Source: Mycolicibacterium aurum (GTDB lineage: Bacteria > Actinomycetota > Actinomycetes > Mycobacteriales > Mycobacteriaceae). Taken from it: a DNA stretch of 64,000 nt. The translations under genes and the position numbers were made by a program. Under the pieces are notes generated by a model. It was not told the origin of the DNA and made no database searches. It was given only the letters and a program-made list of their open reading frames with translations. Shown here piece after piece: positions 15,910-24,174 of the stretch. The number at the start of each line of letters is the position of its first letter. Within the stretch, counting starts at the first letter, position 1. The stretch is from the NCBI RefSeq assembly GCF_900637195.1, contig NZ_LR134356.1, positions 3,596,001 through 3,660,000 on the forward strand, read 5' to 3'.

Positions 15910-18900
15910 ACGACACGGCGGTCCACGATCGTCCCGGCGCCACTCCCGTCGGCGATCGTCGCCCCGCTCGGGCTGGACAACGTGACGACGAAACTCTCAT
16001 TGCCTTCCATGACGGTGTCGCCGAACACCACCACAGTGATCGACTTCCTGGTCTCTCCCGGTGCGAACGTCAGCGTGCCGTTGGTGGCGGCGTAGTCGCT
16101 ACCGCCTGTGGCCGTGCCGTTGGACGTCGCGTACTGCACCGTCACCGTCTGGGTCGACGGCGCCGCGAGGGCGACTACGAACTGTGCAAGGACGCCCGGG
16201 CTGCCTTCGTCGAAGTCGAACTGGATGGCTTCCAAGTAGGCCATCTTGTCGGTGTTCACCGTGTTCCAGTCGTTGGCGAGGATGCCGCCGGTGTCGGTGG
16301 AGTTCGGGTTCCACGACCAGAATGTCCACGACATGTCCTGGGTCCCGGCCGGGATGTCGATGGTGCCGTTGTTGTCGAAGTCCCCCGACAGGTAGGACGT
16401 GATCGCCTCGTACCAGATGACGTCCTTCGGGTCGGTGAGCTTGGACCCGAACTCGCCCAGGTAGATCGGGGCGATGTTCTGCTCGTAGATGTAACCCCAC
16501 ATCTGCTCGAACTTGTCCGGCAGTGCCGCCCCGAAGTTCGCGGTCTGGAACCACGGCTGGTTGTAGACCGAGTTCGGGTAGTCATGCGGTGAGTAGACAA
16601 CCCGATTGGGCACGTTCAGCACGATCGGACGGTCCTTGACACCCATCAGATTGCCGCCCCACCAGTAATTGTTGCCCTGGTAGGTCTCTACGCCCTCCAC
16701 GAAGATCAGCCATTTCGAGTTGACCGACAGCACGGCGTTGCCTGCTCGCTCGGCAGCCGCGGCCCAGTCGGTGGCTCCCCCACCGCCCCATGTTCCGTTG
16801 TGCGGTTCGTTGTGCAGGTCGGCACCGATGACCGTCGGGTCGTTTCCGTACCGCTGCGCCAGCATCTTCCAGTCGGCGATCCACGCCGCCTCCGTGTAGG
16901 TGCCCTCGTACCAGAGCCCGTTCCCGTTGGGCCCGGCGCCTGCGCTGCTGCGATGGTGGTCCAGGATGACCCGCATGCCGATCTCGCCGGCGTACGCGAC
17001 GATCTTGTCCATGATCTGCAGTGAGCTCAGCCCGACCAGGTCGGGATTCTTGGTGAAGTCGATGCCGGTCGGCGCCTTGGTGGTGTGCAGGCTCTCGCTG
17101 GAGTAGGCCAGCCGGATGGTGTTGAAGTCCAGCGCGGCCATCTGGTTCATCATGTCTTTGTAATTGCGCGTCCACAGACCGTGCGGCGTGAAGATGTCAC
17201 TTTCCATGCCGAACCAGTTGACGCCGGCGATCTGCACCGGGTTGCCTGCCGAGTCGACGATCTGGTTGCCCGCGGTCGTGAACCAGCCGGGCGCGACGCC
17301 GGTGCCGGGTGCGCCCTCGGTCACCGACGCGTCGGAGATGCTCAGCGACACGTTGGGCGGGATGCCGATGTCGTCGTTGGTGATGGTGCCCAGCGCGACA
17401 CCGTCGGCGATGCTCGCTCCGTTGGCATTCGACAGCGTCAGCGTGAAGGTCTCGTTCTGTTCGACCGTGGTGTCGCCGGTGACGGAGACCTGGATCTGCT
17501 GGGACAGCACTCCGGGCGCGAAGGTCACCGTGCCCGTCTTGGCGGTGTAGTCGACGCCCGCCGCAGCGGTGCCGTTCGACGTGGCATACGCGACTGTGAC
17601 CGGACTCGTCGACGACTTCGACAACGTCACGACGAATGTCATCTGCGTTGCGCCGCTGTTGGATTCATTCAATGCCGCGTCGGCGACGGTGATGCTCGGC
17701 GCTTGCACCGGGCTCGACTGGCCGTTGACGGAGAAGTTGGTGGCCGTTGCGGAGCCGCCACCCGGGGTGGCCTGGAAGCCGAAGCTGACGGTTTGGCCGG
17801 CAGCGACGTTGGCGTTGTACGACACGTTGCGCACCACATAGCGGGTACCCACCCGGCTGACGATCTCGGCGTTCCAGATGTTGCTGATCTGTGCCGGCGT
17901 ATCGAACTCCACCGTCCAGCCGTTCAACCCCGACGAACCGGCCGTCACGGTCACCGCCCCGGTGAATCCCGAGCCCCAGTTGTCACTGACCACAAAAGCA
18001 GCCGACGAATTCCCGGGCGTGGGCGTCACGACATCGTCGTTGGTGATCGTGCCGACCGCCGAACCGTCGGCGATCGTCACACCCGTGGGGTTCGACAGCG
18101 TCACCGTAAAGGTCTCATTGGTCTCCACAGCAGTATCACCGGCGACAGCAATACTGATCTGCTGACTGAGCACACCCGCCGCGAACGTCACCACACCCGA
18201 CTTCGCCGTGAAATCACTGCCACTGGCCGCAGTCCCGTTGGCCGTCGTATACGCCACACTCACCGGCGCCGTCGCCGCCTTGTCCAACGTCACCGTGAAC
18301 ACAATGTTCTTCGTCCCACTGTTACCCTCAGCCACCGTCGCATCCGCCACCGTCACCTTCGGCAACACCGGCGCCACATCGTCGTTGGTGATGGTCCCGA
18401 CCGCCGAGCCGTCAGCGATCGTCACACCCGTCGGATTCGACAACGTCACCGTGAACGTCTCATTGGCCTCCACCACAGAATCACCGGCGACAGCAATACT
18501 GATCTGCTGACTGAGCACACCCGCCGCGAACGTCACCACACCCGACTTCGCCGTGAAATCACTACCCGCAGTAGCCGTCCCGCCCGCCGTCGTATACGCC
18601 ACACTCACCGGCGCCGACGCCGCCTTATCCAACGTCACCGTGAACACAATGTTCTTCGTCCCACTGTTACCCTCAGCCACCGTCGCATCCGCCACCGTCA
18701 CCTTCGGCAACACCGGCGTCGGGTTCTGGACGCCGTTGACCGAGAAGTTGGTGGCGGTTGCGGAGCCGCCACCCGGGGTGGCCTGGAAGCCGAAGCTGAC
18801 GGTTTGGCCGGCGGCGACGTTGGCGTTGTACGACACGTTGCGGACCACATAGCGGGTGCCCACCCGGCTGACGATCTCGGCGTTCCAGATGTTGCTGATC

Positions 18901-21900
18901 TGTGCCGGCGTATCGAACTCCACCGTCCAGCCCGCCAACCCCGACGAACCGGCCGTCACGGTCACCGCCCCGGTGAATCCCGAGCCCCAGTTGTCACTGA
19001 CGACGAACGCAGCCGACGAATTCCCGGGCGTCGGTGTCACGACGTCGTCGTTGGTGATCGTGCCGACCGCCGAACCGTCGGCGATCGTCACACCCGTTGG
19101 GTTCGACAACGTCACCGTAAAGGTCTCATTGGTCTCCACCGCAGTATCACCGAGCACAGCAATACTGATCTGCTGAGACGTCACCCCGGCCGCGAACGTC
19201 ACCACACCCGACTTCGCCGTGAAATCACTACCGGCAGTAGCCGTCCCGCCCGCCGTCGTATACGCCACACTCACCGGCGCCGACGCCGCCTTGTCCAACG
19301 TCACCGTGAACACGATGTTCTTCGTCCCACTGTTACCCTCAGCCACCGTCGCATCCGCCACCGACACCTTCGGCAACACCGGCGCGACGCCGTCGTCGTT
19401 GGTGATGGTGCCGATGGCGCTGCCGTCAGCGATCGTGGCGCCTGTCGGGCTGGACAGCGTCACGGTGAAGGTCTCGTTCGACTCAGCGAGGGTGTCGCCG
19501 ATGATGTCGACGTGTACCGTCCGCGACGTCACCCCCGCCGCGAATTCGATGACACCGCTGGAGGCGGTGTAGTCGGTACCCGCGATCGCCGTGCCGTTGG
19601 AGGTGGTGTAGCGCACCGTCACTGGCTGCGTCGACGGCTTGCTCAGCGTGACCACGAACATGAAATGCGCGTGATCCCCGTTGCCTTCGGCAACCGCCAG
19701 GTCGGCGATCGAGATCGACGGCGGCAGTCCGGCAATCGGGTTCACGGTGCCATAGTCGTTCCAGGTGGCGCTGAAGCTGCCCGCAGCCGCATTGGTGCCG
19801 GACGCGTAGTTGGTGGCCTGGCCTATGGTCCCCGGGTTGTCGCGGGTGAGGGACCACATCGACAGCATGCCCAGTCCCTTTGCGCGAGCGAAATTCTCCA
19901 GCGCCTGCGCGTCTGCGACGGTGAAGACCTCGGTGAGGACGTCGTTGACACCGATCATGGGGGTGACGCCGACCTGACCCCAGCTGAAGGTCTGGCCGAA
20001 CTGGCTGAACAGCGTGGTCATCTGGGCGTAGGTGGACTCAGCGGCCGCAATTGCGTACGCGCCCATGGTTTTGGCGTTCGGGCCGCTGGTGGGCGCCGCT
20101 GATTCGCCGTAGTCCATGGCCATCACGTTGATACCGTCGAGCTTGACGCCCGCGGTGAGCGCCGAGCGGACCACGTTGATGCCGTCGGCCGTCAATCCGG
20201 TGGGCAGCACCGGCAGCGTGTACCAGATCTCCAGGTCGGGTTTCTGCTGCTGGAGCAGCTTCAGCGCCTGAGCGTTCAGTGCGATGGATGCTGGTTCGGC
20301 CGCCGCGGCGCCCTCGATGTCGAAGTCGATGCGGTTGAGCTTGTACGTGTTGACGACGCCGGCGTACGCGTCCGCCAGTGCCTGCGCGCTGAGCCCGCGG
20401 GCAGCATAGTACTGCGCGAGGCTGGTGCCCGCCGCGCCGCCGAGCGAGATCATCACGTCGCCGCCCGCCGCCTGGAATGCCGCGATGGACTGGTTGATCG
20501 CCTTGGCTTGTTCGTGGGCGGAATCCGGGGCCAGCACGGACAGGCCGGCCCACGCCAGCTTTCCTTCGGGCGTCGCCTGAAGGAAGCCCAGCGTCAACAG
20601 GGAGGTCCCGCGCTGCTGCGCGAAGGTCAACAGGTCGGGTACCGGCCAGAGGCCCATGTCGACATACGGAGCGAAGTAAGCCTCGCCCCAGAGGGCGTCG
20701 CCGGGATTGCCGGAGTTGAGCCCACCGATGCCGGGCACGACCACCGTGTCGTCGTCGGTGATGGTTCCGGTGGCGGAGCCGTCGCCGATGGTGACGCCCG
20801 CGGGGCTCGACAGGGTCACGAAGAACGTCTCGTTCTGCTCGACGACGCTGTCGCCGATGACGTCCACGTGCACCAGCTGCGAGGTGACGCCGGGGGCGAA
20901 GGTGATGGTGCCCGTCGTCGCGGTGTAGTCGACGCCTGCGATGGCGGTGCCGTTCGACGTCGCGTAGTTCACCGTGACGGTCTGCGTCGACGCCTTGCTC
21001 AGCGTCGCGGTGAACATGAAGTGGCTGTGCTCGCCGTTGCCTTCGTTGACCGAGAGATCGGAAATGGACACGGCAGGAGGGGTGCTCGGCGTCTGATCGA
21101 TGTCGTCGTTGCGGATGGTGCCCACGCCGGAGCCGTCGGCGATGGTGGCGTTGACGGGTGACGAGAGCGTGAGCGTGAACTGCTCGTCGAGTTCGACGAG
21201 GGTGTCGCCGTTCACCGAGACGGTGACGGTCTTGGATGTCTGCCCGGGCGTGAAGGTCAACGTCCCGACGACGGGGGCATAGTCGCCGCCTGCAGCGGTG
21301 GCGGTGCCATTGCTGGTGCTGTAGCTGACGGTCACCGATTCGGTCGATGCCTTGGACAAGAAGACGATGAAGCTCATCAGGGCGGTGCCGGCGTTGCCTT
21401 CGGCCACACCGGCGTCGGTGACAGACAGCGTCGGCTGCGAAACCGGTTGTGGTGCATTGTAAATGAGGGTACGCCACTTCGTGACTGATCCGTCGTCAAG
21501 CGCGACGATGTTGCTGGTCTGCAGCTCGCCGATCGCCACACCGGTCAGCGTGTAGGACTGGTTGTTGCCGACGATCGCGATGCGGGTGGACCCGTTGACC
21601 TCGGTGACGTCGAACTCGTGGGCCTTGAACCAGCCGAAGTCCAGCTTGTCCTTGCCGGGGTCGAACGCGAGCGTTGTGTGAGCACCGTAGTTCCACGCGA
21701 TCGTGGTCGTGGTGCCTGTCTGCCCGGTGGGCGGTTGGCCGTTGCCGGCCTTGGTGGGCCAGGTGTTGGTGCCTGCGATCGGAACCCCCTGGGGCAGCAC
21801 CTGAGAGTCGGGCACCGTGCCGATGCCAAGCTGCAGGTGCAGCCGGTCTTCCCGCACCTGGGCGCTGTGGAAGACGAAATTGCGCGCCGTGAGCTGAGTC

Positions 21901-23561
21901 TTGGTGACACCCTGCAGGATCAGCGCCTGACCGGTACCCGAATTCGAGATGACCACGCCCTCGGGAGTGTCGGCCATGTACAGCTGCTCGCGGGTGCCGA
22001 AGTAGCGGAAGTCGACGACATCGGTGGCGGCGTTGAACGCCACGCGGTCGATCTGGCCCACTTCGTGGGAACGCGCATAGACGGTGTTCGGCTTGGCGGT
22101 GACACCCTGCTCCCAGGCCAGCGCGCCCGACAGGTCCTGGCGTAGATGGTCGTTGATGACCGGGGTGAAGCTGTCGATCGTGAGCTGGCTCAAGGAAACG
22201 CCCGTGATGATCGCCGTCTCGCCGGACCAGGGATTGCGGAAGCCGACGCCCTCCGCCGTGTCGACGACGATGAAGTTGTGCACCGAGACGTCGCCGAGGT
22301 CGAGCTTGTCCTTGGCAGGGTTGAAGCCGACGATGTCAGGTCCGGACGTGGTGACCTGATAGATGGTCCCGGTTGCGGCCGTGACAGCCAGCGCGTTGCT
22401 GACTTTGGCGCTCTTCTGCGACGTCGCCTCCGCGACAACGCCGTTGGCGCCGACGGTGACGGTCACGGGAACCTGCGATCTGGTCGGGGTCACCGAGATC
22501 AGGTGGAAGCCTGCGTCACGCACCTGGATCACGAAGGAGTCGCTGCCGGTCACCGCCGCCAGCGCCGGGTTGACGGTGTAGGTGAACACGCCGGAATCGT
22601 CGACCGTCACCGTTCCCCGGGTCGGGGCCTGGACCACTGAGTAGACGAGCCTGTCCCCCTCGGGGTCGGAGGCGGTGATGGATCCGGTGATGACACCGTT
22701 GAGCGGCTGGCTGGTCGAGGTCAGCGCAGCGGTCGGACCGTTGTTGGCGAAGATCCGCTCCATCTCGCGACGGATCGCGCCGAAGACAGCGGTGACGAAC
22801 TCGAAGGCAGGCAGCGGAGCATTGCCGTTGTCGGCTGACGGGCCGATACCCAACAGTCCCAGGAACTTCGACACTATCTCTGCCAGCCCCGAGGACGCGA
22901 CGGCGATATCGGCGGCCTGACTTCCCGGCGCGTCGACGGCGGTGGAGCGCAGCGACATCGTGGCGGCGCCGTCGGTGGATTCGTCCGCGCTGACGCTCGC
23001 GCCGGTTGTGGGGTGGTCGTCCACGGGGCCGGCCGCAGTGTCCGCGTCGACGTCCGCGGCGGCGGTGTCGGGCGTTGCCGTGCCCGGAGGCGCTTCGTCG
23101 TCGGGTCGGGAGATCGTCCGGTCGTGGTCGTTGTCTGCGATGGTGTCCTGCTGGGCCGGGTCATCGTCGACGCTCTGTGGCTCTTCGCCGCCGACCGGCA
23201 CGCCGACGTCGGTGCCGGACTCCTCGGTGGCGGACTCCCCTGTGCCGGACTCCTCGGTGGCGGATTCGTCGGTGCCGGACTCGTCGGTGTCGGTGTCGAC
23301 GACTTCCTCGGCCTCGTCGACGGAGTCGGTGAGGTCATCGTCCGTGTCGCCGGAGGCATCCTCGGCAGGAGATGACGGTGAACCTGGCCCACCCGTGCTG
23401 CCGGCGCCGGCGGCGCCGCTCTCGGCGGCGGCGTCCGCGCTGGATTCGCCGGTGGTGTTGTCGTCGGTGGGATCGGCGGCCGCGATGGCCGGAGCAGCGA
23501 GCCCGATCCCCAGCGCCACAGCTAACGCACCGACACGACCAACAAATCGTCCGTAGCCCAT
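15906..23561 (-). CDS. Giant secreted multidomain glycoside hydrolase (GH18 + GH5 + two CBM2 + Calx-beta repeats)
   Basis: A protein of 2,551 residues. The start at 23561 (MGYGRFVGRVGALAV) has AGAGGA eight bases upstream and gives a signal peptide of about 29 residues; the longer open frame to 23687 does not look translated. Order: an acidic Asp/Glu/Ser/Thr/Gly-rich stretch (30-240); a cadherin/VCBS-like domain (about 275-365); three repeats of an unrecognised unit (cores at 413, 509 and 633); Calx-beta 1 and 2 (708-939); GH18 (941-1276, DFDIE at 1079-1083, probable acid Glu1083); Calx-beta 3 and 4; CBM2 (1513-1612); Calx-beta 5 and 6; CBM2 (1851-1949); Calx-beta 7; and Calx-beta 8 split by GH5 (2091-2446, acid/base Glu2252 in HNEPH, nucleophile Glu2370 in LGEFG). 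It should be exported and act on polysaccharide outside the cell: cellulose or another beta-glucan through GH5/CBM2, and a GlcNAc polymer through GH18. Substrates are inferred from the families. Confidence 0.93.
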   Translation of the reverse strand: MGYGRFVGRVGALAVALGIGLAAPAIAAADPTDDNTTGESSADAAAESGAAGAGSTGGPGSPSSPAEDASGDTDDDLTDSVDEAEEVVDTDTDESGTDESATEESGTGESATEESGTDVGVPVGGEEPQSVDDDPAQQDTIADNDHDRTISRPDDEAPPGTATPDTAAADVDADTAAGPVDDHPTTGASVSADESTDGAATMSLRSTAVDAPGSQAADIAVASSGLAEIVSKFLGLLGIGPSADNGNAPLPAFEFVTAVFGAIRREMERIFANNGPTAALTSTSQPLNGVITGSITASDPEGDRLVYSVVQAPTRGTVTVDDSGVFTYTVNPALAAVTGSDSFVIQVRDAGFHLISVTPTRSQVPVTVTVGANGVVAEATSQKSAKVSNALAVTAATGTIYQVTTSGPDIVGFNPAKDKLDLGDVSVHNFIVVDTAEGVGFRNPWSGETAIITGVSLSQLTIDSFTPVINDHLRQDLSGALAWEQGVTAKPNTVYARSHEVGQIDRVAFNAATDVVDFRYFGTREQLYMADTPEGVVISNSGTGQALILQGVTKTQLTARNFVFHSAQVREDRLHLQLGIGTVPDSQVLPQGVPIAGTNTWPTKAGNGQPPTGQTGTTTTIAWNYGAHTTLAFDPGKDKLDFGWFKAHEFDVTEVNGSTRIAIVGNNQSYTLTGVAIGELQTSNIVALDDGSVTKWRTLIYNAPQPVSQPTLSVTDAGVAEGNAGTALMSFIVFLSKASTESVTVSYSTSNGTATAAGGDYAPVVGTLTFTPGQTSKTVTVSVNGDTLVELDEQFTLTLSSPVNATIADGSGVGTIRNDDIDQTPSTPPAVSISDLSVNEGNGEHSHFMFTATLSKASTQTVTVNYATSNGTAIAGVDYTATTGTITFAPGVTSQLVHVDVIGDSVVEQNETFFVTLSSPAGVTIGDGSATGTITDDDTVVVPGIGGLNSGNPGDALWGEAYFAPYVDMGLWPVPDLLTFAQQRGTSLLTLGFLQATPEGKLAWAGLSVLAPDSAHEQAKAINQSIAAFQAAGGDVMISLGGAAGTSLAQYYAARGLSAQALADAYAGVVNTYKLNRIDFDIEGAAAAEPASIALNAQALKLLQQQKPDLEIWYTLPVLPTGLTADGINVVRSALTAGVKLDGINVMAMDYGESAAPTSGPNAKTMGAYAIAAAESTYAQMTTLFSQFGQTFSWGQVGVTPMIGVNDVLTEVFTVADAQALENFARAKGLGMLSMWSLTRDNPGTIGQATNYASGTNAAAGSFSATWNDYGTVNPIAGLPPSISIADLAVAEGNGDHAHFMFVVTLSKPSTQPVTVRYTTSNGTAIAGTDYTASSGVIEFAAGVTSRTVHVDIIGDTLAESNETFTVTLSSPTGATIADGSAIGTITNDDGVAPVLPKVSVADATVAEGNSGTKNIVFTVTLDKAASAPVSVAYTTAGGTATAGSDFTAKSGVVTFAAGVTSQQISIAVLGDTAVETNETFTVTLSNPTGVTIADGSAVGTITNDDVVTPTPGNSSAAFVVSDNWGSGFTGAVTVTAGSSGLAGWTVEFDTPAQISNIWNAEIVSRVGTRYVVRNVSYNANVAAGQTVSFGFQATPGGGSATATNFSVNGVQNPTPVLPKVTVADATVAEGNSGTKNIVFTVTLDKAASAPVSVAYTTAGGTATAGSDFTAKSGVVTFAAGVLSQQISIAVAGDSVVEANETFTVTLSNPTGVTIADGSAVGTITNDDVAPVLPKVTVADATVAEGNSGTKNIVFTVTLDKAATAPVSVAYTTANGTAASGSDFTAKSGVVTFAAGVLSQQISIAVAGDTAVETNETFTVTLSNPTGVTIADGSAVGTITNDDVVTPTPGNSSAAFVVSDNWGSGFTGAVTVTAGSSGLNGWTVEFDTPAQISNIWNAEIVSRVGTRYVVRNVSYNANVAAGQTVSFGFQATPGGGSATATNFSVNGQSSPVQAPSITVADAALNESNSGATQMTFVVTLSKSSTSPVTVAYATSNGTAAAGVDYTAKTGTVTFAPGVLSQQIQVSVTGDTTVEQNETFTLTLSNANGASIADGVALGTITNDDIGIPPNVSLSISDASVTEGAPGTGVAPGWFTTAGNQIVDSAGNPVQIAGVNWFGMESDIFTPHGLWTRNYKDMMNQMAALDFNTIRLAYSSESLHTTKAPTGIDFTKNPDLVGLSSLQIMDKIVAYAGEIGMRVILDHHRSSAGAGPNGNGLWYEGTYTEAAWIADWKMLAQRYGNDPTVIGADLHNEPHNGTWGGGGATDWAAAAERAGNAVLSVNSKWLIFVEGVETYQGNNYWWGGNLMGVKDRPIVLNVPNRVVYSPHDYPNSVYNQPWFQTANFGAALPDKFEQMWGYIYEQNIAPIYLGEFGSKLTDPKDVIWYEAITSYLSGDFDNNGTIDIPAGTQDMSWTFWSWNPNSTDTGGILANDWNTVNTDKMAYLEAIQFDFDEGSPGVLAQFVVALAAPSTQTVTVQYATSNGTATGGSDYAATNGTLTFAPGETRKSITVVVFGDTVMEGNESFVVTLSSPSGATIADGSGAGTIVDRRVV
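17721..18372 (-). repeat. Near-identical repeat, copy A (CBM2 2 plus Calx-beta 6)
   Basis: This block codes for the second CBM2 and the Calx-beta repeat before it. It is nearly identical in DNA, including long runs of identical wobble bases, to 18732-19385. The offset is 1,011 bp (337 codons). The Calx-beta part is repeated a third time at about 18376-18720. Confidence 0.9.
18732..19385 (-). repeat. Near-identical repeat, copy B (CBM2 1 plus Calx-beta 4)
   Basis: The second copy of the Calx-beta plus CBM2 module. Differences from copy A are mostly single silent or conservative changes, for example GCAGCGACG versus GCGGCGACG. DNA-level identity this high within a coding region points to recent duplication or ongoing gene conversion. 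Confidence 0.9.
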
Positions 23562-23772
23562 CAGCAACGTCCTCTCATCTAATTCTTGCTGCCCGACATC
23601 TGGGCTGTGGCTTTCGTCGTCCGGAATCATCGCCGTGATATTGACGACTACGAAATGAATAAAACACGAGTCGAAGCGGATCGTCAAGAAACCACGGCAG
23701 GTGCGATGGCGATGCCCGTCCCTGGATTACCGGTGTGCGCAAGCAAACGTGACTCAAAAGGTTTGTTAGTCG

Positions 23773-23798
23773 ATTTACCTCTGTAAATATGCTTTACA
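23773..23798. promoter_or_regulatory. Array of three alternating TTTAC/GTAAA half-sites
   Basis: ATTTAC (23773-23778) and GTAAAT (23783-23788) form a perfect inverted repeat. TGTAAA (23782-23787) and TTTACA (23793-23798) form a second one that shares the middle half-site. The half-sites are about 10 bp apart, so they face one side of the helix. It lies 212-237 bp upstream of the giant hydrolase start. The bound protein is unknown. Confidence 0.4.
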
Positions 23799-23840
23799 CG
23801 GCGCCCTGTTACATCTCAGCGAACTACACCGTGTCAAGGT

Positions 23841-23857
23841 CCGTACCAGCGATACGG
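23841..23857. promoter_or_regulatory. Inverted repeat CCGTA-N7-TACGG
   Basis: Perfect 5-bp arms at 23841-23845 and 23853-23857, 43 bp from the TTTAC/GTAAA array in the same divergent region. It is short enough to occur by chance; I list it because it shares the control region. Confidence 0.2.
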
Positions 23858-24174
23858 CACCCCATGCCAATACCCCGGGAAGCGGTCACGCTCCGCGCTG
23901 TGCGGGTTAGCGCGACGACAAATTCTGCGGAAAAAGATAGAGAAATACGCCGCGATTTCGCGATCAGGCCAGCATGAGTGGCGATGGGCAAACCATATGA
24001 GTCCATCACGACTCGTTGCCAACGCCGAGAGCAAACACCCAACCGGGCCGCGCTACTGGAATCCCAGGGACCAGATCGTGGCGGCGACCCCATCCAACCC
24101 ACCGTCACCAACCCGCTTCGTGATTCTCAGGTGTGTGACGATCGCGAACACGCGGCACCCCAGCGGGTCATGCT

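Larger units (their letters stand above)
23562..24174. other. Non-coding region of 613 bp between the giant hydrolase and the lipoprotein gene
   Basis: No reading frame here has the composition of its neighbours or a recognisable product. The region is more AT-rich than the rest of the window, around 23640-23960 in particular. It separates two divergent genes, so it should hold both promoters. It contains the half-site array at 23773-23798 and a CCGTA-N7-TACGG inverted repeat at 23841-23857. I found no tRNA, no insertion sequence and no clear hairpin terminator in it. Confidence 0.6.

Noticed and set aside
17700..19400. Tandem repeats that could suggest a CRISPR array or a satellite
   Set aside because: Units are 340-1,011 bp, in frame, and encode Calx-beta and CBM2 domains; there are no short repeats with unique spacers.
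17085..20102. A 1,005-codon open frame on the plus strand
   Set aside because: It is fully antisense to the giant hydrolase gene and its translation is Arg/His/Gly-rich low complexity. The opposite frame has clear domains and catalytic motifs.
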